Part shown: piece by piece, positions 36,047-45,320 of the stretch | Layout of the letters: the number at the start of each line of letters is the position of its first letter | Position numbering within the stretch: the first letter of the stretch is position 1 | NCBI RefSeq assembly: GCF_000328525.1 | Contig: NC_019964.1 | Span: 496,001 to 560,000 of the forward strand | Source of the DNA: Halovivax ruber XH-70 | Lineage (GTDB): Archaea > Halobacteriota > Halobacteria > Halobacteriales > Natrialbaceae | Reading direction: 5' to 3' | Length of the DNA: 64,000 nt | Program-made: the position numbers and the translations under genes | Notes under the pieces: generated by a model | The model's database searches: none | Told to the model about the DNA's origin: nothing | What the model saw: only the letters and a program-made list of their open reading frames with translations

Positions 36047-36300
36047 TCCGTCCACTCGCTATCGCGTCGGTCTCGTATTTCCTCGGCCAGGGTCGCAGCG
36101 ACGGCTTCGCGTTCCTCCTCGGTCGTGTCGTCCGGAACGAGCATGCCGCGACCGCTCGACGGTTCTCGTTTTTTCAGGACGATCCCGTCGTCGGATTCCC
36201 ACCAGACGACCTGATCACCCGGCTCGATATCGAACTTCTCGCGGAGCGACTGCGGGATCGTCGCCTGTCCCTTCTGACTGACGCGAGTCGTTTCGGCCAT
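36043..36300 (-). CDS. AbrB/MazE-type swapped-hairpin antitoxin
   Basis: 85-aa protein. The N-terminal 45 residues form an AbrB/SpoVT DNA-binding domain (TRVSQKGQATIPQSLREKFD, then PGDQVVWWESDDGIVLKKRE). The C-terminal half is acidic and helical and probably embraces the PIN toxin. It overlaps the toxin gene by 4 nt. A TATA-like GTTAAGTTTT about 28 nt upstream is a likely site of autorepression. Confidence 0.88.
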   Translation of the reverse strand: MAETTRVSQKGQATIPQSLREKFDIEPGDQVVWWESDDGIVLKKREPSSGRGMLVPDDTTEEEREAVAATLAEEIRDRRDSEWTE

Positions 36301-36357
36301 GCGTAGTATTACTGGCTGTAAAACTTAACGCTTACTCCGTTCCACGGCGATGGAACG

Positions 36358-36942
36358 CTACGACAACTCCTTCTCGTAGATGTACTCACGAACCCCGCCG
36401 TCGCCGAGGACGCTCTCCTGTTCACCTACCCGCGCGAATCCGGTAGCCTCGTAGAAGGAGACGCCGACGTCGTTGTCGGCGAGTACTTCGAGCCACAGCG
36501 TCTCGAAGTGCGGACCGAGTTCGCGTTCGACCCGTTCGAGGAGGCGACTTCCCACACCCTCGCCCCAGACATCCGGCCGTGCGTAGATCCGCGAGAGCTT
36601 CGCCGTGCCTGCGAGGTCCGGGTGCGGGCCGGCGTGGGCGAAGCCGACGATTTCTGACTCGGTTTTCGCCGACTCGTCGTTGTCTGTACCGGATCGAGCG
36701 CTGTCGGCGTGGGCGGCGTCGGGTGAATCCACTCGCTCGAAGACGAGGAACGTCGCGTCGTCCCGGCCGGCGGCGTCCGTGATCTGGTCGGCGAGCGAAT
36801 CGAGTGCGTACCACCGGTCGATCGTTCGGTCGACCGTCTCGGCGCCGATTACCTCGTCGTAGGCGGCGTGCCAGCTCTCGCGGGCGACGGCCTGCACGAC
36901 CGCCCCGTCGTCCGGGCGGGCCGCACGGACAGGTTCAGTCAC
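36358..36942 (-). CDS. GNAT family N-acetyltransferase
   Basis: 194-aa acetyltransferase. The acetyl-CoA-binding segment is SRIYARPDVWGEGVGSRLLERV (RxxGxG-like), followed by FYEATGFARVG. A variable acidic loop (about 75-100) interrupts the fold before strand 4. It starts with GTG at 36942. Substrate unknown. Confidence 0.87.
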   Translation of the reverse strand: MTEPVRAARPDDGAVVQAVARESWHAAYDEVIGAETVDRTIDRWYALDSLADQITDAAGRDDATFLVFERVDSPDAAHADSARSGTDNDESAKTESEIVGFAHAGPHPDLAGTAKLSRIYARPDVWGEGVGSRLLERVERELGPHFETLWLEVLADNDVGVSFYEATGFARVGEQESVLGDGGVREYIYEKELS

Positions 36943-37102
36943 ACACTTCGATCCGCACGGCGGGGGAAAAAGCGTTCGCTCGGAAGTAGTGGGGTGTCGT
37001 CTCGTCTGTAAGGAGGGCTGTTCGAGTTGCGATCGACCGGATCGATTCCGATCGCGACGATCGATTCGTGCCGGCCGTTGGGGTCAACCGACGCGAATCG
37101 TG

Positions 37103-38233
37103 TTATCGAAGCCGTGCACCGACGGCGGTGAGCAGGCCGAACAGTGCGGCGATCGGCCCGAAGCCGGGCAGCGAGTCGGCGCCGGGGATCGAACTGTCGC
37201 CCTCGGAGTCGTCTGCGTTCTCACCGGACATGGTCATCGTCCGCTCGGAGAAGTGGTCGATGGCGACGGCGACCGTCGCTTCCCCCTGGGCCTCGTTCGT
37301 CGAGGTGACCATGTAGCGCGGCTCTTCGCCGGCCGCACCGGCTTCGAGCTCGGACATCGAACTGGCCTCGGCGGCCGCCTCGCCGTCGACGGCGACGGAG
37401 AGGTTCTCGACGGAGCCGACGGCTTCCTCGGAGACGGTCGTCAGGACGACCGTTCCTTCGCTAACCGATCGGTCGATCGTGACCTCGACCTGGTTTGCCG
37501 TCTCGGTGCTGACTTCCGTCGTCGTCTCTTCGCTGTACGTGACCGTCTCGCTCACGAGCTCGCCATCTCGCTGCTCGACGGCGAGTTCGGCCGCGGCCGA
37601 ACCGTTCGCGATGAGGGCCTCTTCGGCTTTCGCCTGTTCGTCTCGGTCGCCCTCCGCGTACGAGCGGAAGACGAGTTTCGCGTCGCTCGAGAGGTCGGCG
37701 GCGACGTTGCCGTCTTCGTTGACGGCGACGTCACCGTCACCGACGACGATGAACGCGCCATCGCGTTCACCCGAATCGACGACGACGACGGTGTCGCCCT
37801 CGACCGACGCCGACGCGTCGTTAGCGAGGTCGGCCTCGACGACCTGCGAACTGTCGCCAGCAGCAACGACGAGGTGGCCCTGTTGCGTGTCGTGCGCGGA
37901 CACTTCGGCGCCGCTCTGGGCGCTGATCGTCGCACGGGTCTGGGTCTGGGCGGCCAGCGAGAGGCCAGTCCCATCGATATCCATCATCGTGCGGAGATCG
38001 ATGTCTCCACCGAGTCCGGCGTCGGACTGGGACTGGACGCGGACGTCGCTGAACGTCTGTTCACCGTCGACGCTGAAGTCGGTGATCGCGTTCCCGTCGA
38101 CGGCGAAGTCGACGTGCGCGCCCGCATAGCTCTCGTTGCCCGATTCCTGTGCTGTTACGGTTCCCGGGACGGCCATTACGAGGAGGCTCGTCACCAGGAG
38201 GAGACTCATCACGGCGGCGCGTATTCGAGTCAT
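37103..38233 (-). CDS. Secreted PGF-CTERM surface protein of unknown function
   Basis: 376-aa exported protein. The Sec signal peptide spans residues 1-28 (RIRAAVMSLLLVTSLLVMAV, cleavage near VTA-QES). A long acidic Ser/Thr/Val-rich beta domain follows. The C terminus is a PGF-CTERM sorting signal: LPGFGPIAALFGLLTAVGAR with PGF at 356-358, a hydrophobic stretch and a terminal basic tail. Such proteins are processed by archaeosortase ArtA and lipid-anchored (family knowledge). An Asp/Ser-rich spacer before the signal fits a wall-spanning stalk. The start is the second in-frame Met (38233), placing the signal peptide correctly. Confidence 0.85.
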   Translation of the reverse strand: MTRIRAAVMSLLLVTSLLVMAVPGTVTAQESGNESYAGAHVDFAVDGNAITDFSVDGEQTFSDVRVQSQSDAGLGGDIDLRTMMDIDGTGLSLAAQTQTRATISAQSGAEVSAHDTQQGHLVVAAGDSSQVVEADLANDASASVEGDTVVVVDSGERDGAFIVVGDGDVAVNEDGNVAADLSSDAKLVFRSYAEGDRDEQAKAEEALIANGSAAAELAVEQRDGELVSETVTYSEETTTEVSTETANQVEVTIDRSVSEGTVVLTTVSEEAVGSVENLSVAVDGEAAAEASSMSELEAGAAGEEPRYMVTSTNEAQGEATVAVAIDHFSERTMTMSGENADDSEGDSSIPGADSLPGFGPIAALFGLLTAVGARLR

Positions 38234-38346
38234 TGCACTCGCCACTGCACACGTGACGGAAAAACCCCTTCTGGCAAACCCGTCCAAACGTCACGAATCG
38301 AGGCGGCATCCGGCAGGTGAAACGATCTGACCGGTGCCGTCGTCCG

Positions 38347-39300
38347 TCACCGCGAGACGGCCGAGGCTCCGTCGGAGACGACGGATTCGACCTCCGACAG
38401 CGAGAGACGAGCGACGTCACCCGGGATCGTCCGCTTGATCGCGGCGGTCGCGGCGGCGTACTCGAGCGAGCGCTGCACGTCGTTGCCGGCGAGCCGGCGG
38501 GCGAGGAAGGCGCCGGTGAACGCGTCGCCCGCGCCGATCGGCTCGATCGTGTCGGTCTCGAACGCGTCCTGATCGTGGACGACGCTGTCGTGCCAGGCGA
38601 GCGCGCCCTGACTCCCGCGCGTCACGACGACCGTCGTGAAGTCGAACTGCGAGGCGAGCTTGTGGGCGAGCTGGCGATGGTCGCCCTCGAACCCCAGGAC
38701 GGTCTTGGCGTCGCGTGCGGCGATGATCAGCACGTCGATACCCGGGAACAGCGCGGTCAACGCCTCCTGTGCCTGTTGTGGGGACCAGAGCTTCCGCCGG
38801 TAGTTGACGTCGAGGGCGGTCGTCGTCCCGGCCTTCCGGGCCGTCTGCAGGAGGTGTTTCGTCGTTTCTCGCAGCTCCGGCGAGAGCGCCGGCGTGATAC
38901 CCGACGTGAAGAAGACGCGGGCGTCGCGGATCTGGTCGAGATTGAGTTCGTCGGGCGTCGCGGTGGTGACCGCGCTCCCTTCGCGGTCGTAGACGACGTT
39001 CGAGCCGCGGGGGTCGCCGCCCGTCTCGAGGTAGTAGGTGCCGACCCGGCCAGACCGACTCCAGGCGACGTCGGTCCGGATGCCGTACTGGCGCAGTTCG
39101 CCGACGACGCGCTTGCCGAGCGGCGTCTCCGGGAGTTTCGACAACCAGGTCGAGACGGCGCCGAGGCGCTCCGCCGCGACGGCGACGTTGCTCTCGGAGC
39201 CTGCCGCCTGCACCTCGAAGGAGGTCGCCGCCTCGAGCCGGTTGTCCCCCGGCGGCGAGAGCCGGAGTAACGACTCGCCGAAGGTGACGAGATCGCTCAT
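38347..39300 (-). CDS. kdgK: PfkB family sugar kinase, 2-keto-3-deoxygluconate kinase-like
   Basis: 317-aa ribokinase-fold kinase. GSESNVAVAAERLGA near the N terminus and IGAGDAFTGAFLARRLAG near the C terminus (catalytic Asp in GAGD) are the two PfkB signatures. LDVNYRRKLWSPQQA in the middle is typical of KDG kinases, so it probably phosphorylates 2-keto-3-deoxygluconate in the semiphosphorylative Entner-Doudoroff pathway. It is preceded by a Shine-Dalgarno-like GGAGG and a hairpin. Confidence 0.88.
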   Translation of the reverse strand: MSDLVTFGESLLRLSPPGDNRLEAATSFEVQAAGSESNVAVAAERLGAVSTWLSKLPETPLGKRVVGELRQYGIRTDVAWSRSGRVGTYYLETGGDPRGSNVVYDREGSAVTTATPDELNLDQIRDARVFFTSGITPALSPELRETTKHLLQTARKAGTTTALDVNYRRKLWSPQQAQEALTALFPGIDVLIIAARDAKTVLGFEGDHRQLAHKLASQFDFTTVVVTRGSQGALAWHDSVVHDQDAFETDTIEPIGAGDAFTGAFLARRLAGNDVQRSLEYAAATAAIKRTIPGDVARLSLSEVESVVSDGASAVSR

Positions 39301-39309
39301 CGCGCCCTC

Positions 39310-39326
39310 CGTGCCCCGCCGCGGGG
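39310..39326 (-). promoter_or_regulatory. Hairpin in the presumed 5' leader of the KDG kinase gene
   Basis: TGCCCCG-CCG-CGGGGCA is a perfect 7-bp stem with a 3-nt loop, 10-26 nt before the ATG. It is followed on the minus strand by CACGGAGGGCGCG, containing a Shine-Dalgarno-like GGAGG. It could modulate translation, provided the transcript starts upstream. Confidence 0.45.
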
Positions 39327-39532
39327 CACCGTCGTTCGCGTGTGGTGGTCGCTCATAGGCGGTGACACGCGAGGACGTGTCATAAGTGGTGGCCTTCCTG
39401 TACCGTCGGCACGGTCGGATAGCCGCCCTTGTGCCGGTTCAACGACCCCTATCTCCCGGTGACTGTCTGGTGGTAGCACGTGTCTACTCCGCCCTCGCGG
39501 TCGATATGGCACGCCGGCTGCCGATTCGCGTC

Positions 39533-40699
39533 TCACGTCGCAGTTACGAGGTGGTCAGTGCTGTCGGAGTCGACGGGTTCGGAGCCGTCGTCGGTAGCCG
39601 GGACCGGCTCGCACACCAGATTGTGCCCGAACGCGTCGAGCAGCGACAGGCTCGCCTCGACGTGGTCGGTGACGGCCGGGACCCGAACACGTCCGCCGGC
39701 GAGTGCGAGCGGGACGAGCAGCTGATCGGCGAGGTGTCGATCTACCGGGGCCGTCCCCGCAACGAGCCGAACCGCGGCGGTCGCCGCCTCCTCGCCGACT
39801 CGCTCCGCTGGCTTCCCCCGCTCGCCGAGGACGTCGGTTCCCGCGATCCCGGTCTCGAAGTCGAGCCGACAGACGATGGCCGACCCGGGCGAGTCGCTCC
39901 GGGCGGTCGTCACCACGCGCTCGGTGACGAGATCGTCGTCCTGCTCGGAATTGACCACAACACCTTCCAGCCGCTCCATCGCCGCCCGCAACTGGCGCTC
40001 GGCAACGTTCTGGTCAGCGAGCGAGGCGGATTCGGTCGAATAGAGCCGCACCCCGTGGAGTGTTCCGCGTTCGTCGAGTCGGATCGGGTCCAGACTCGAG
40101 GGCGCGAGGTACAGGGTCACGTCCCCGCCGCCCGCGGGATAGAAGCCGCGCCGGTCGACCGACAGGGCGGCTTGCAGCCCAAATCGCCGCAGCAGCGGCA
40201 GTTTGACGCGGCGGTAGTAGTCGAGCGTCGGCGACCACTTCACGTCCGTTCCCCCGGTGGCAGTGAGGGTGAGCGGAGCCTCGAGTCGTGTCGCGAGCGG
40301 GAGGACGGCGTCGAACAGCAGTGTGAGGCTCCCCGCGGTCCCCAGGTCGACGTCGTACGCGCCGCCGGGAATGGCTGCCTCGGTGGTCGTACTGGCCTCC
40401 CGTTCGGTGCTATCGTCGGAAGAACGAGAACTGCCCGAACGCTCGACGGCGCCGAGTCCGGGTTCGAACGTCACTGTCTCGCTCCCGACGTCGGGGCTCG
40501 AACCGTCCGCTCCGGCGATGTCCGCGTCGCAGATGTCAGCCAGCGTCTCGACGACGGCGAGGTGTTGCGGGCGCAGTCCGGGCGTCGATCGGTCGCCGCG
40601 GACGTTCTCGATCCTGACGGGATCGCCCCGGATCGCGGCGAGTGACAGGGCCGATCGCAGGAACTGCCCGCCGGCGTCGGAGCCGTCGAGTTCGCGCAT
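39533..40699 (-). CDS. rtcA: RNA 3'-terminal phosphate cyclase
   Basis: 388-aa RtcA. It converts RNA 3'-phosphates to 2',3'-cyclic phosphates via a covalent nucleotidyl-His; the expected His is in HLADQLLVPLALAGG. The N terminus DGSDAGGQFLRSALSLAAI matches the family start GxxxEGGGQxLR, with the usual Glu replaced by Asp-Ala-Gly here. A Ser/Thr-rich insertion (about 86-108) is a halophile-specific loop. The C-terminal about 20 residues are acidic and disordered. It is 67 bp downstream of mutL on the same strand. Confidence 0.93.
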   Translation of the reverse strand: MRELDGSDAGGQFLRSALSLAAIRGDPVRIENVRGDRSTPGLRPQHLAVVETLADICDADIAGADGSSPDVGSETVTFEPGLGAVERSGSSRSSDDSTEREASTTTEAAIPGGAYDVDLGTAGSLTLLFDAVLPLATRLEAPLTLTATGGTDVKWSPTLDYYRRVKLPLLRRFGLQAALSVDRRGFYPAGGGDVTLYLAPSSLDPIRLDERGTLHGVRLYSTESASLADQNVAERQLRAAMERLEGVVVNSEQDDDLVTERVVTTARSDSPGSAIVCRLDFETGIAGTDVLGERGKPAERVGEEAATAAVRLVAGTAPVDRHLADQLLVPLALAGGRVRVPAVTDHVEASLSLLDAFGHNLVCEPVPATDDGSEPVDSDSTDHLVTAT

Positions 40700-40766
40700 G
40701 GCCGATCGTTCGGGGGCGGGCGGCTTCGGTGTGTGGGTTCGTTCGGGCCGGTCGATGTCGGGCGTT

Positions 40767-43079
40767 CTACCCGCCGTGGCCCGGATAATCCCGCTCGAAC
40801 CGGTCTTCGATCTCCGTCTCGTCGATGTGGACGATCACGGGCCGACCGTGCGGGCAGGCGTAGGGATTCCGACAGTCGTCGAGGGCGTCGAGCAGGTCAC
40901 GGACCGACCCCTCGTGCAGCGACGTGTTGCCGGTGATCGAGGGATAGCAGGCGAGGTCGCCGAGGAATTCGTCGGCCATCGCGTCGACCGTTTCGGCGCC
41001 GCTCGCGCCGTCGCCGGTCACGATCGCGGCGAGTACGTCCCGGAGCTGAGCGGGGTCGAGCGTCTCGTCGAAGACGGCCGGGACCGCGGTCACGGCGACC
41101 GTGCGTTCCTCGACGCGGTCGGCCCGGAAGCCGAGTTGGGAGAGGGCGTCGGCCACGTCGGCGAACGCGGCCGATTCGGCCGCCGTCAACTCGAGCTCGA
41201 CGGGGTCGGCCAGCGCCTGTGCAGCCGGGTTCTCGGCGACGGCCTGCTGCAGTCGCTCGTAGTTCACCCGCTCGTCGGCCGCGTGCTGGTCGATCAGCGC
41301 GAGGCCGTCCGGCGTTTCGCAGACGAGGTAGGTGTCGTGGAGCTGCCCGAGGACGCGCAGCCGCGGGAGCGTCTCGTACTCGCCCTCGATCTCGGCGACG
41401 TCGCCGGTGAGCGTCCGCTGGTCGGTCGCGACGTCGAACTTGCGAGCCGGCTCGGCGAGTGATCGTGAGTCGCCCTCGGTGGTGTCAGTCGGCGGCGTCG
41501 GACCGGCGTCGATCGCCGACACGTCCGCCGATTCGTCGCTCGACCCGGCCCGCTCAGGGTCGACCGGTGCGGCGCTCTCGGTCGATGCGGCACTGTCGGG
41601 TGATTCTGTGTCGTCGGTCGCTGTCGCGTTGTCGGCCGATTCCCCGGCGTCTACTGCGCCATCGTCAGTTGTGGGTTTGACCCGCCCGCCTGTCGCCCCG
41701 TTCGCCGATTCCGGCTGTCGGCCGTCTGCCGTCGGATTCCCACTTGCCTCGTCACGTTCGTCGCCGCGGCCTCCCGCTGCAGTGACCGAATCGGGCGGGG
41801 ACGCGGGGTCCTCGTGCCCTGTGGCCCGGTCTCCGTGATCGGGTACCGCATCGTCGCGTTCGCTCGCTTCCGCGGCGGGGGCTCCCCGCTCGTCCGTCCG
41901 ACTCACACTGGCGTCCGTCCGGCGGGTGGGTGATTCGGGTTCCACCTGCGCTTCGTCCGGCTTCGACCGGCCGCGTGGTGCGCCCGATCGGAGGAGGCCG
42001 TGTTCGAGCAGCGCGGATTCGATGGCCGAATCGACCTGTCGACGGACGGCGTCGGCGTCGTCGAAGCGGACCTCGCGCTTGCGCGGGTGGACGTTGACGT
42101 CGACGGCCTCGCCCGGGACGGAGAGGAAGCAGACGACGAAGGGATAGCGATCGGTGCCCAGTTGCGTGCCGTAGGCGCCCACGATTCCCTCGCGGATAGC
42201 GTCGGCGGTGATCGCGCGGCCGTTGACGTACGTGGCGAGGTACTCCCGCGTCGAGCGATTGGTCTCGGGGTGGGAGACGAGGCCCGAGACGGACTCGACG
42301 GGCCCCGGCGGGAGGTCGTCACCGCTCGCCTCGACGGCGATCATCGAGGCGGCGACCTCGCGACCGTAGACGGCAAGCACTGCGGCCTGAAGGTCGCCTT
42401 GCCCAGTCGTCGCGAAGACCTCGCGGCCGTCGTGGGTCAGCGAGATCGCGACGGCCGGATTCGCGAGGGCGTAGCGCGTCACCACGCGGTTGACGTGGGC
42501 GAACTCCGTGGCCGTCGTCTTGAGGAACTTCCGACGGGCGGGCGTGTTGTAGAAGAGGTCGGTCACTTCGACCGTGGTCCCCTCGGGACAGCCGGCGGGT
42601 TCGACGTTCGTCACCGTGCCACCCTCGTAGACGAGTTCGGTACCGCCAGTACCGGGACCACCGCCTGCGGCTTCGGCCCGTCCATTCGCGCCCTCGCCGT
42701 CGGCCCCGCTCGCTCGCGGCCGACTCCGGATCCGGAGGCGTGAGACGGAGCCGATGGTGTGCAGTGCCTCGCCCCGGAAGCCGAGTGTGGTGACGCCGCC
42801 CTCCAGATCGTCCAGATCGGCGATCTTGCTGGTCGTGTGCTGGCGAACCGCGGCCCGGAGGTCGGCCTCGGACATCCCCTGCCCGTCGTCGGCGACGCGG
42901 ATCAGTTCCGTCCCGCCCGACTCGACGGTGACGTCGATCCGGCTCGCGTCCGCGTCGAGACTGTTCTCGACGAGTTCCTTCACCGCGCTCGCGGGCCGCT
43001 CGACGACCTCGCCGGCGGCGATCCTGGCGACCGTGTCCTCGTCGAGCTGGTGGATGTCGGTGTCGCCGGCGTCGCTCAC
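40767..43079 (-). CDS. mutL: DNA mismatch repair protein MutL
   Basis: 770-aa MutL. The N-terminal GHKL ATPase shows ELVENSLDADASRIDV, DDGQGM and TTLGFRGEAL. The C-terminal dimerisation domain contains the endonuclease metal motif DQHAADERVNYE (H599), so it belongs to the nicking MutL group rather than the E. coli type. Between them lies an acidic, low-complexity linker of about 160 residues (roughly 380-540). The start is GTG at 43079. MutS is 3.2 kb upstream on the same strand, but three other genes intervene, so they are not one operon. Confidence 0.97.
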   Translation of the reverse strand: MSDAGDTDIHQLDEDTVARIAAGEVVERPASAVKELVENSLDADASRIDVTVESGGTELIRVADDGQGMSEADLRAAVRQHTTSKIADLDDLEGGVTTLGFRGEALHTIGSVSRLRIRSRPRASGADGEGANGRAEAAGGGPGTGGTELVYEGGTVTNVEPAGCPEGTTVEVTDLFYNTPARRKFLKTTATEFAHVNRVVTRYALANPAVAISLTHDGREVFATTGQGDLQAAVLAVYGREVAASMIAVEASGDDLPPGPVESVSGLVSHPETNRSTREYLATYVNGRAITADAIREGIVGAYGTQLGTDRYPFVVCFLSVPGEAVDVNVHPRKREVRFDDADAVRRQVDSAIESALLEHGLLRSGAPRGRSKPDEAQVEPESPTRRTDASVSRTDERGAPAAEASERDDAVPDHGDRATGHEDPASPPDSVTAAGGRGDERDEASGNPTADGRQPESANGATGGRVKPTTDDGAVDAGESADNATATDDTESPDSAASTESAAPVDPERAGSSDESADVSAIDAGPTPPTDTTEGDSRSLAEPARKFDVATDQRTLTGDVAEIEGEYETLPRLRVLGQLHDTYLVCETPDGLALIDQHAADERVNYERLQQAVAENPAAQALADPVELELTAAESAAFADVADALSQLGFRADRVEERTVAVTAVPAVFDETLDPAQLRDVLAAIVTGDGASGAETVDAMADEFLGDLACYPSITGNTSLHEGSVRDLLDALDDCRNPYACPHGRPVIVHIDETEIEDRFERDYPGHGG

Positions 43080-43256
43080 ACCGACACCTCCACCCGGGTG
43101 TCCTTCGGCGCGCGTGCGTCGTCCATGTCGCCCGTCACTGGGTGCCCCGGCGGCAAAACACCTGCGGGCCAGCGACCGACCAGCCGGATCCCACGACTGT
43201 CATGGAAGCCGGTCCCGTGCCTCTTTAGCCATCGTCGTGGGAGGGTGTCCCGACCT

Positions 43257-44156
43257 ATGGGTGACATCGACGTCGCGATCGGAGTGGACGCGGACTGCGT
43301 CGCCGGCTGGCTCGGTTCGTACGGCGGCGCGGATTCGCCCGCCGACCTCTCGCGTGGCCTGGCAGCCGGAAACGAGGGCATCCCGCGGATGCGGACGCTC
43401 TTTGCCGAGGAAGGAATCGACACGTCGTGGTACGTCCCCGGCCACACGCTGGAGACGTTCCGCGACGAGATCGAGGCGGTCGCCGCGGACGGCCATGAAC
43501 TCGGGGTACACGGCTACTCCCACGAGAACCCCACCGACCTCTCGCGCCAACAGGAAGACGAGATCCTCGAAGTCTCGATCGAGCTGATCGAGGAGGTCAC
43601 CGGTGAGGCACCCGTCGGCCACCGGGCATCGTGGTGGGAGTTCAGCGAGAACACGCCCGAACTCGTCCAGAAGCACGGATTCGACTACGATAGCAGCCTG
43701 ATGGAGCGGATGTTCGAACCGGGCTGGATGCGCGAGGGAGACAGCTGGGAAAAGATCCGCTACGAAGAAGCGCCCGGGACCTGGATGACGCCCTACGAGT
43801 ACGGCGAGGAGACCGACGTCGTCGAGATCCCGATCAGCTGGTACCGCGACGACATCCCGCCGATGCTGTTCATCAAGCAGCCGATCTACCACGCCGGCTA
43901 CAAGGATCCCGAGATGATGTACGAACAGTACTACAAGCCTCAGTTCGACTTCCTCGCCGACCGCCGCGGTGCCGGCGTCTACACCTTCACCATCCACCCC
44001 GACATCCACGGACTCCCGCACATGATCTCGCTCCTCCAGGACTTCATTCGGTACGTGAAGGGCCACGACGATGCCACGTTCGTCACGCTGGAGACGATCG
44101 CCGAGAAGTTCCGCGACGACCCGTCGGTCTACGAGAGCGAGACCGACTACGTCTGA
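43257..44156 (+). CDS. Polysaccharide deacetylase family protein
   Basis: 299-aa NodB-fold carbohydrate esterase/amidohydrolase. Metal-binding elements are VAIGVDADCVAGWLG near the N terminus and LGVHGYSHENP in the middle; the C-terminal histidine motif is YTFTIHPDIHGLPHM. The length and motifs are closest to the PuuE-like subgroup acting on N-acyl or cyclic amide substrates, rather than secreted chitin deacetylases: there is no signal peptide. The substrate is not determined. The start at 43257 is supported by a TATA-like CTCTTTAGC about 32 nt upstream; the long upstream ORF is antisense to mutL. Confidence 0.87.
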   Translation: MGDIDVAIGVDADCVAGWLGSYGGADSPADLSRGLAAGNEGIPRMRTLFAEEGIDTSWYVPGHTLETFRDEIEAVAADGHELGVHGYSHENPTDLSRQQEDEILEVSIELIEEVTGEAPVGHRASWWEFSENTPELVQKHGFDYDSSLMERMFEPGWMREGDSWEKIRYEEAPGTWMTPYEYGEETDVVEIPISWYRDDIPPMLFIKQPIYHAGYKDPEMMYEQYYKPQFDFLADRRGAGVYTFTIHPDIHGLPHMISLLQDFIRYVKGHDDATFVTLETIAEKFRDDPSVYESETDYV

Positions 44157-44169
44157 GGCGGTCGTTCGA

Positions 44170-45231
44170 CTACGTTTCTCCCGTTTCTGCTGAAAGGCTG
44201 TTGTCGTCCGGAGACGGCTCTTCACGAGGACCGACGAACGCCTCGCGGAGCCATTCGCGGGTGGCCGTCGGCTCGTCGATTCCACGGTCGGCCGCTGCGG
44301 CGATCGCCAGCGAGAGTCTGAGTCTGGCCTTCCCCGCGGAGAGGTCGCCGGCGAGGATCGCCCCGTGATCGCGGAGGGTCTGTCCGCCGCCGTCACCGCC
44401 GTAGACGGGCGACGTTCGACCGGCGAGACAGCGGGACGTGACGACGACAGGAATCCCAGCTTCGATCGCCGTCGCGACCGCGTCGCCGATCGGGGCGGTC
44501 ACGTTACCGAGGCCCGTCCCCTCCACGACGATGCCGTCGACGCCGCGGTCGATCGCGGCCCGGACGAGCGTGTCGTCCGCACAACTGGTGCTCGTGATCG
44601 CGACGACAGTGGCCGAGAGCGAGGTCGCGGAAATCGGGTGCGTCTCGCTCTGGGGCTGTCGACGGATCGCGACCCCGTTGCGGTCGACGACGGCGACCGG
44701 TCCACGGCCGGGAGAGCGAAACGCGCCCATTCGCGAGGTGTGGACCTTCCGAACCGCACGGGCCGAGTGGACGGTTTCGTCGAACGCGACGACGGTACCG
44801 CCGGCAGGGCGGTCGCGGAACGCCCGTGCAGTCCGGACCGCTGTCAGGAGGTTCGACGGGCCGTCCGCGCTCACCTCGTCCGGCCGCCGCTGGGCGCCCG
44901 TGAACAGGACCGGCGTCTCGGGCTGGACGGTGACGTCCGTGTAGTAGGCCGTCTCTTCCATCGTGTCCGTCCCGTGGGTGACGACGACGGCGTCGACCGA
45001 CGGGTCCGCGTCGAGCTCTCGGACGCGCTCACCGATCGCTTCGAGCGATTCGGCGTCCAGCTCGTAACTCGGGACCTGGACGACGTCCTCGACGGTGAGG
45101 TCGGCCAGATCCGAAAGCGGCGGGACGGCGTCGACTAACTCCCGACCGCGTTTCGTCGGGTTCGCCCCTGTCTCACCCGCGCCGGCGGTACTCGCGATCG
45201 TGCCACCCGTCGCGAGAATGGTCACGTCCAT
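44170..45231 (-). CDS. L-asparaginase
   Basis: 353-aa enzyme hydrolysing asparagine to aspartate and ammonia. The two active-site threonine motifs are ILATGGTIAST (residues 4-14) and VVTHGTDTMEETAYY. No signal peptide is present, so it acts in the cytoplasm. The C-terminal acidic tail (SPDDNSLSAETGET) is halophile-typical. Start 45231 is chosen because the TGGTI motif always lies next to the N terminus; the 120-codon upstream extension is antisense to the neighbouring SDR gene's 3' region. Confidence 0.93.
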   Translation of the reverse strand: MDVTILATGGTIASTAGAGETGANPTKRGRELVDAVPPLSDLADLTVEDVVQVPSYELDAESLEAIGERVRELDADPSVDAVVVTHGTDTMEETAYYTDVTVQPETPVLFTGAQRRPDEVSADGPSNLLTAVRTARAFRDRPAGGTVVAFDETVHSARAVRKVHTSRMGAFRSPGRGPVAVVDRNGVAIRRQPQSETHPISATSLSATVVAITSTSCADDTLVRAAIDRGVDGIVVEGTGLGNVTAPIGDAVATAIEAGIPVVVTSRCLAGRTSPVYGGDGGGQTLRDHGAILAGDLSAGKARLRLSLAIAAAADRGIDEPTATREWLREAFVGPREEPSPDDNSLSAETGET

Positions 45232-45320
45232 GGGGTCAGTTGGACGACGAGCGGGGAAAAGGTAGTGCGGTGGTCTGTGTGGAGTGGTGGTCCACCTGCG
45301 GAAATTCTGGCTCGACGCGC

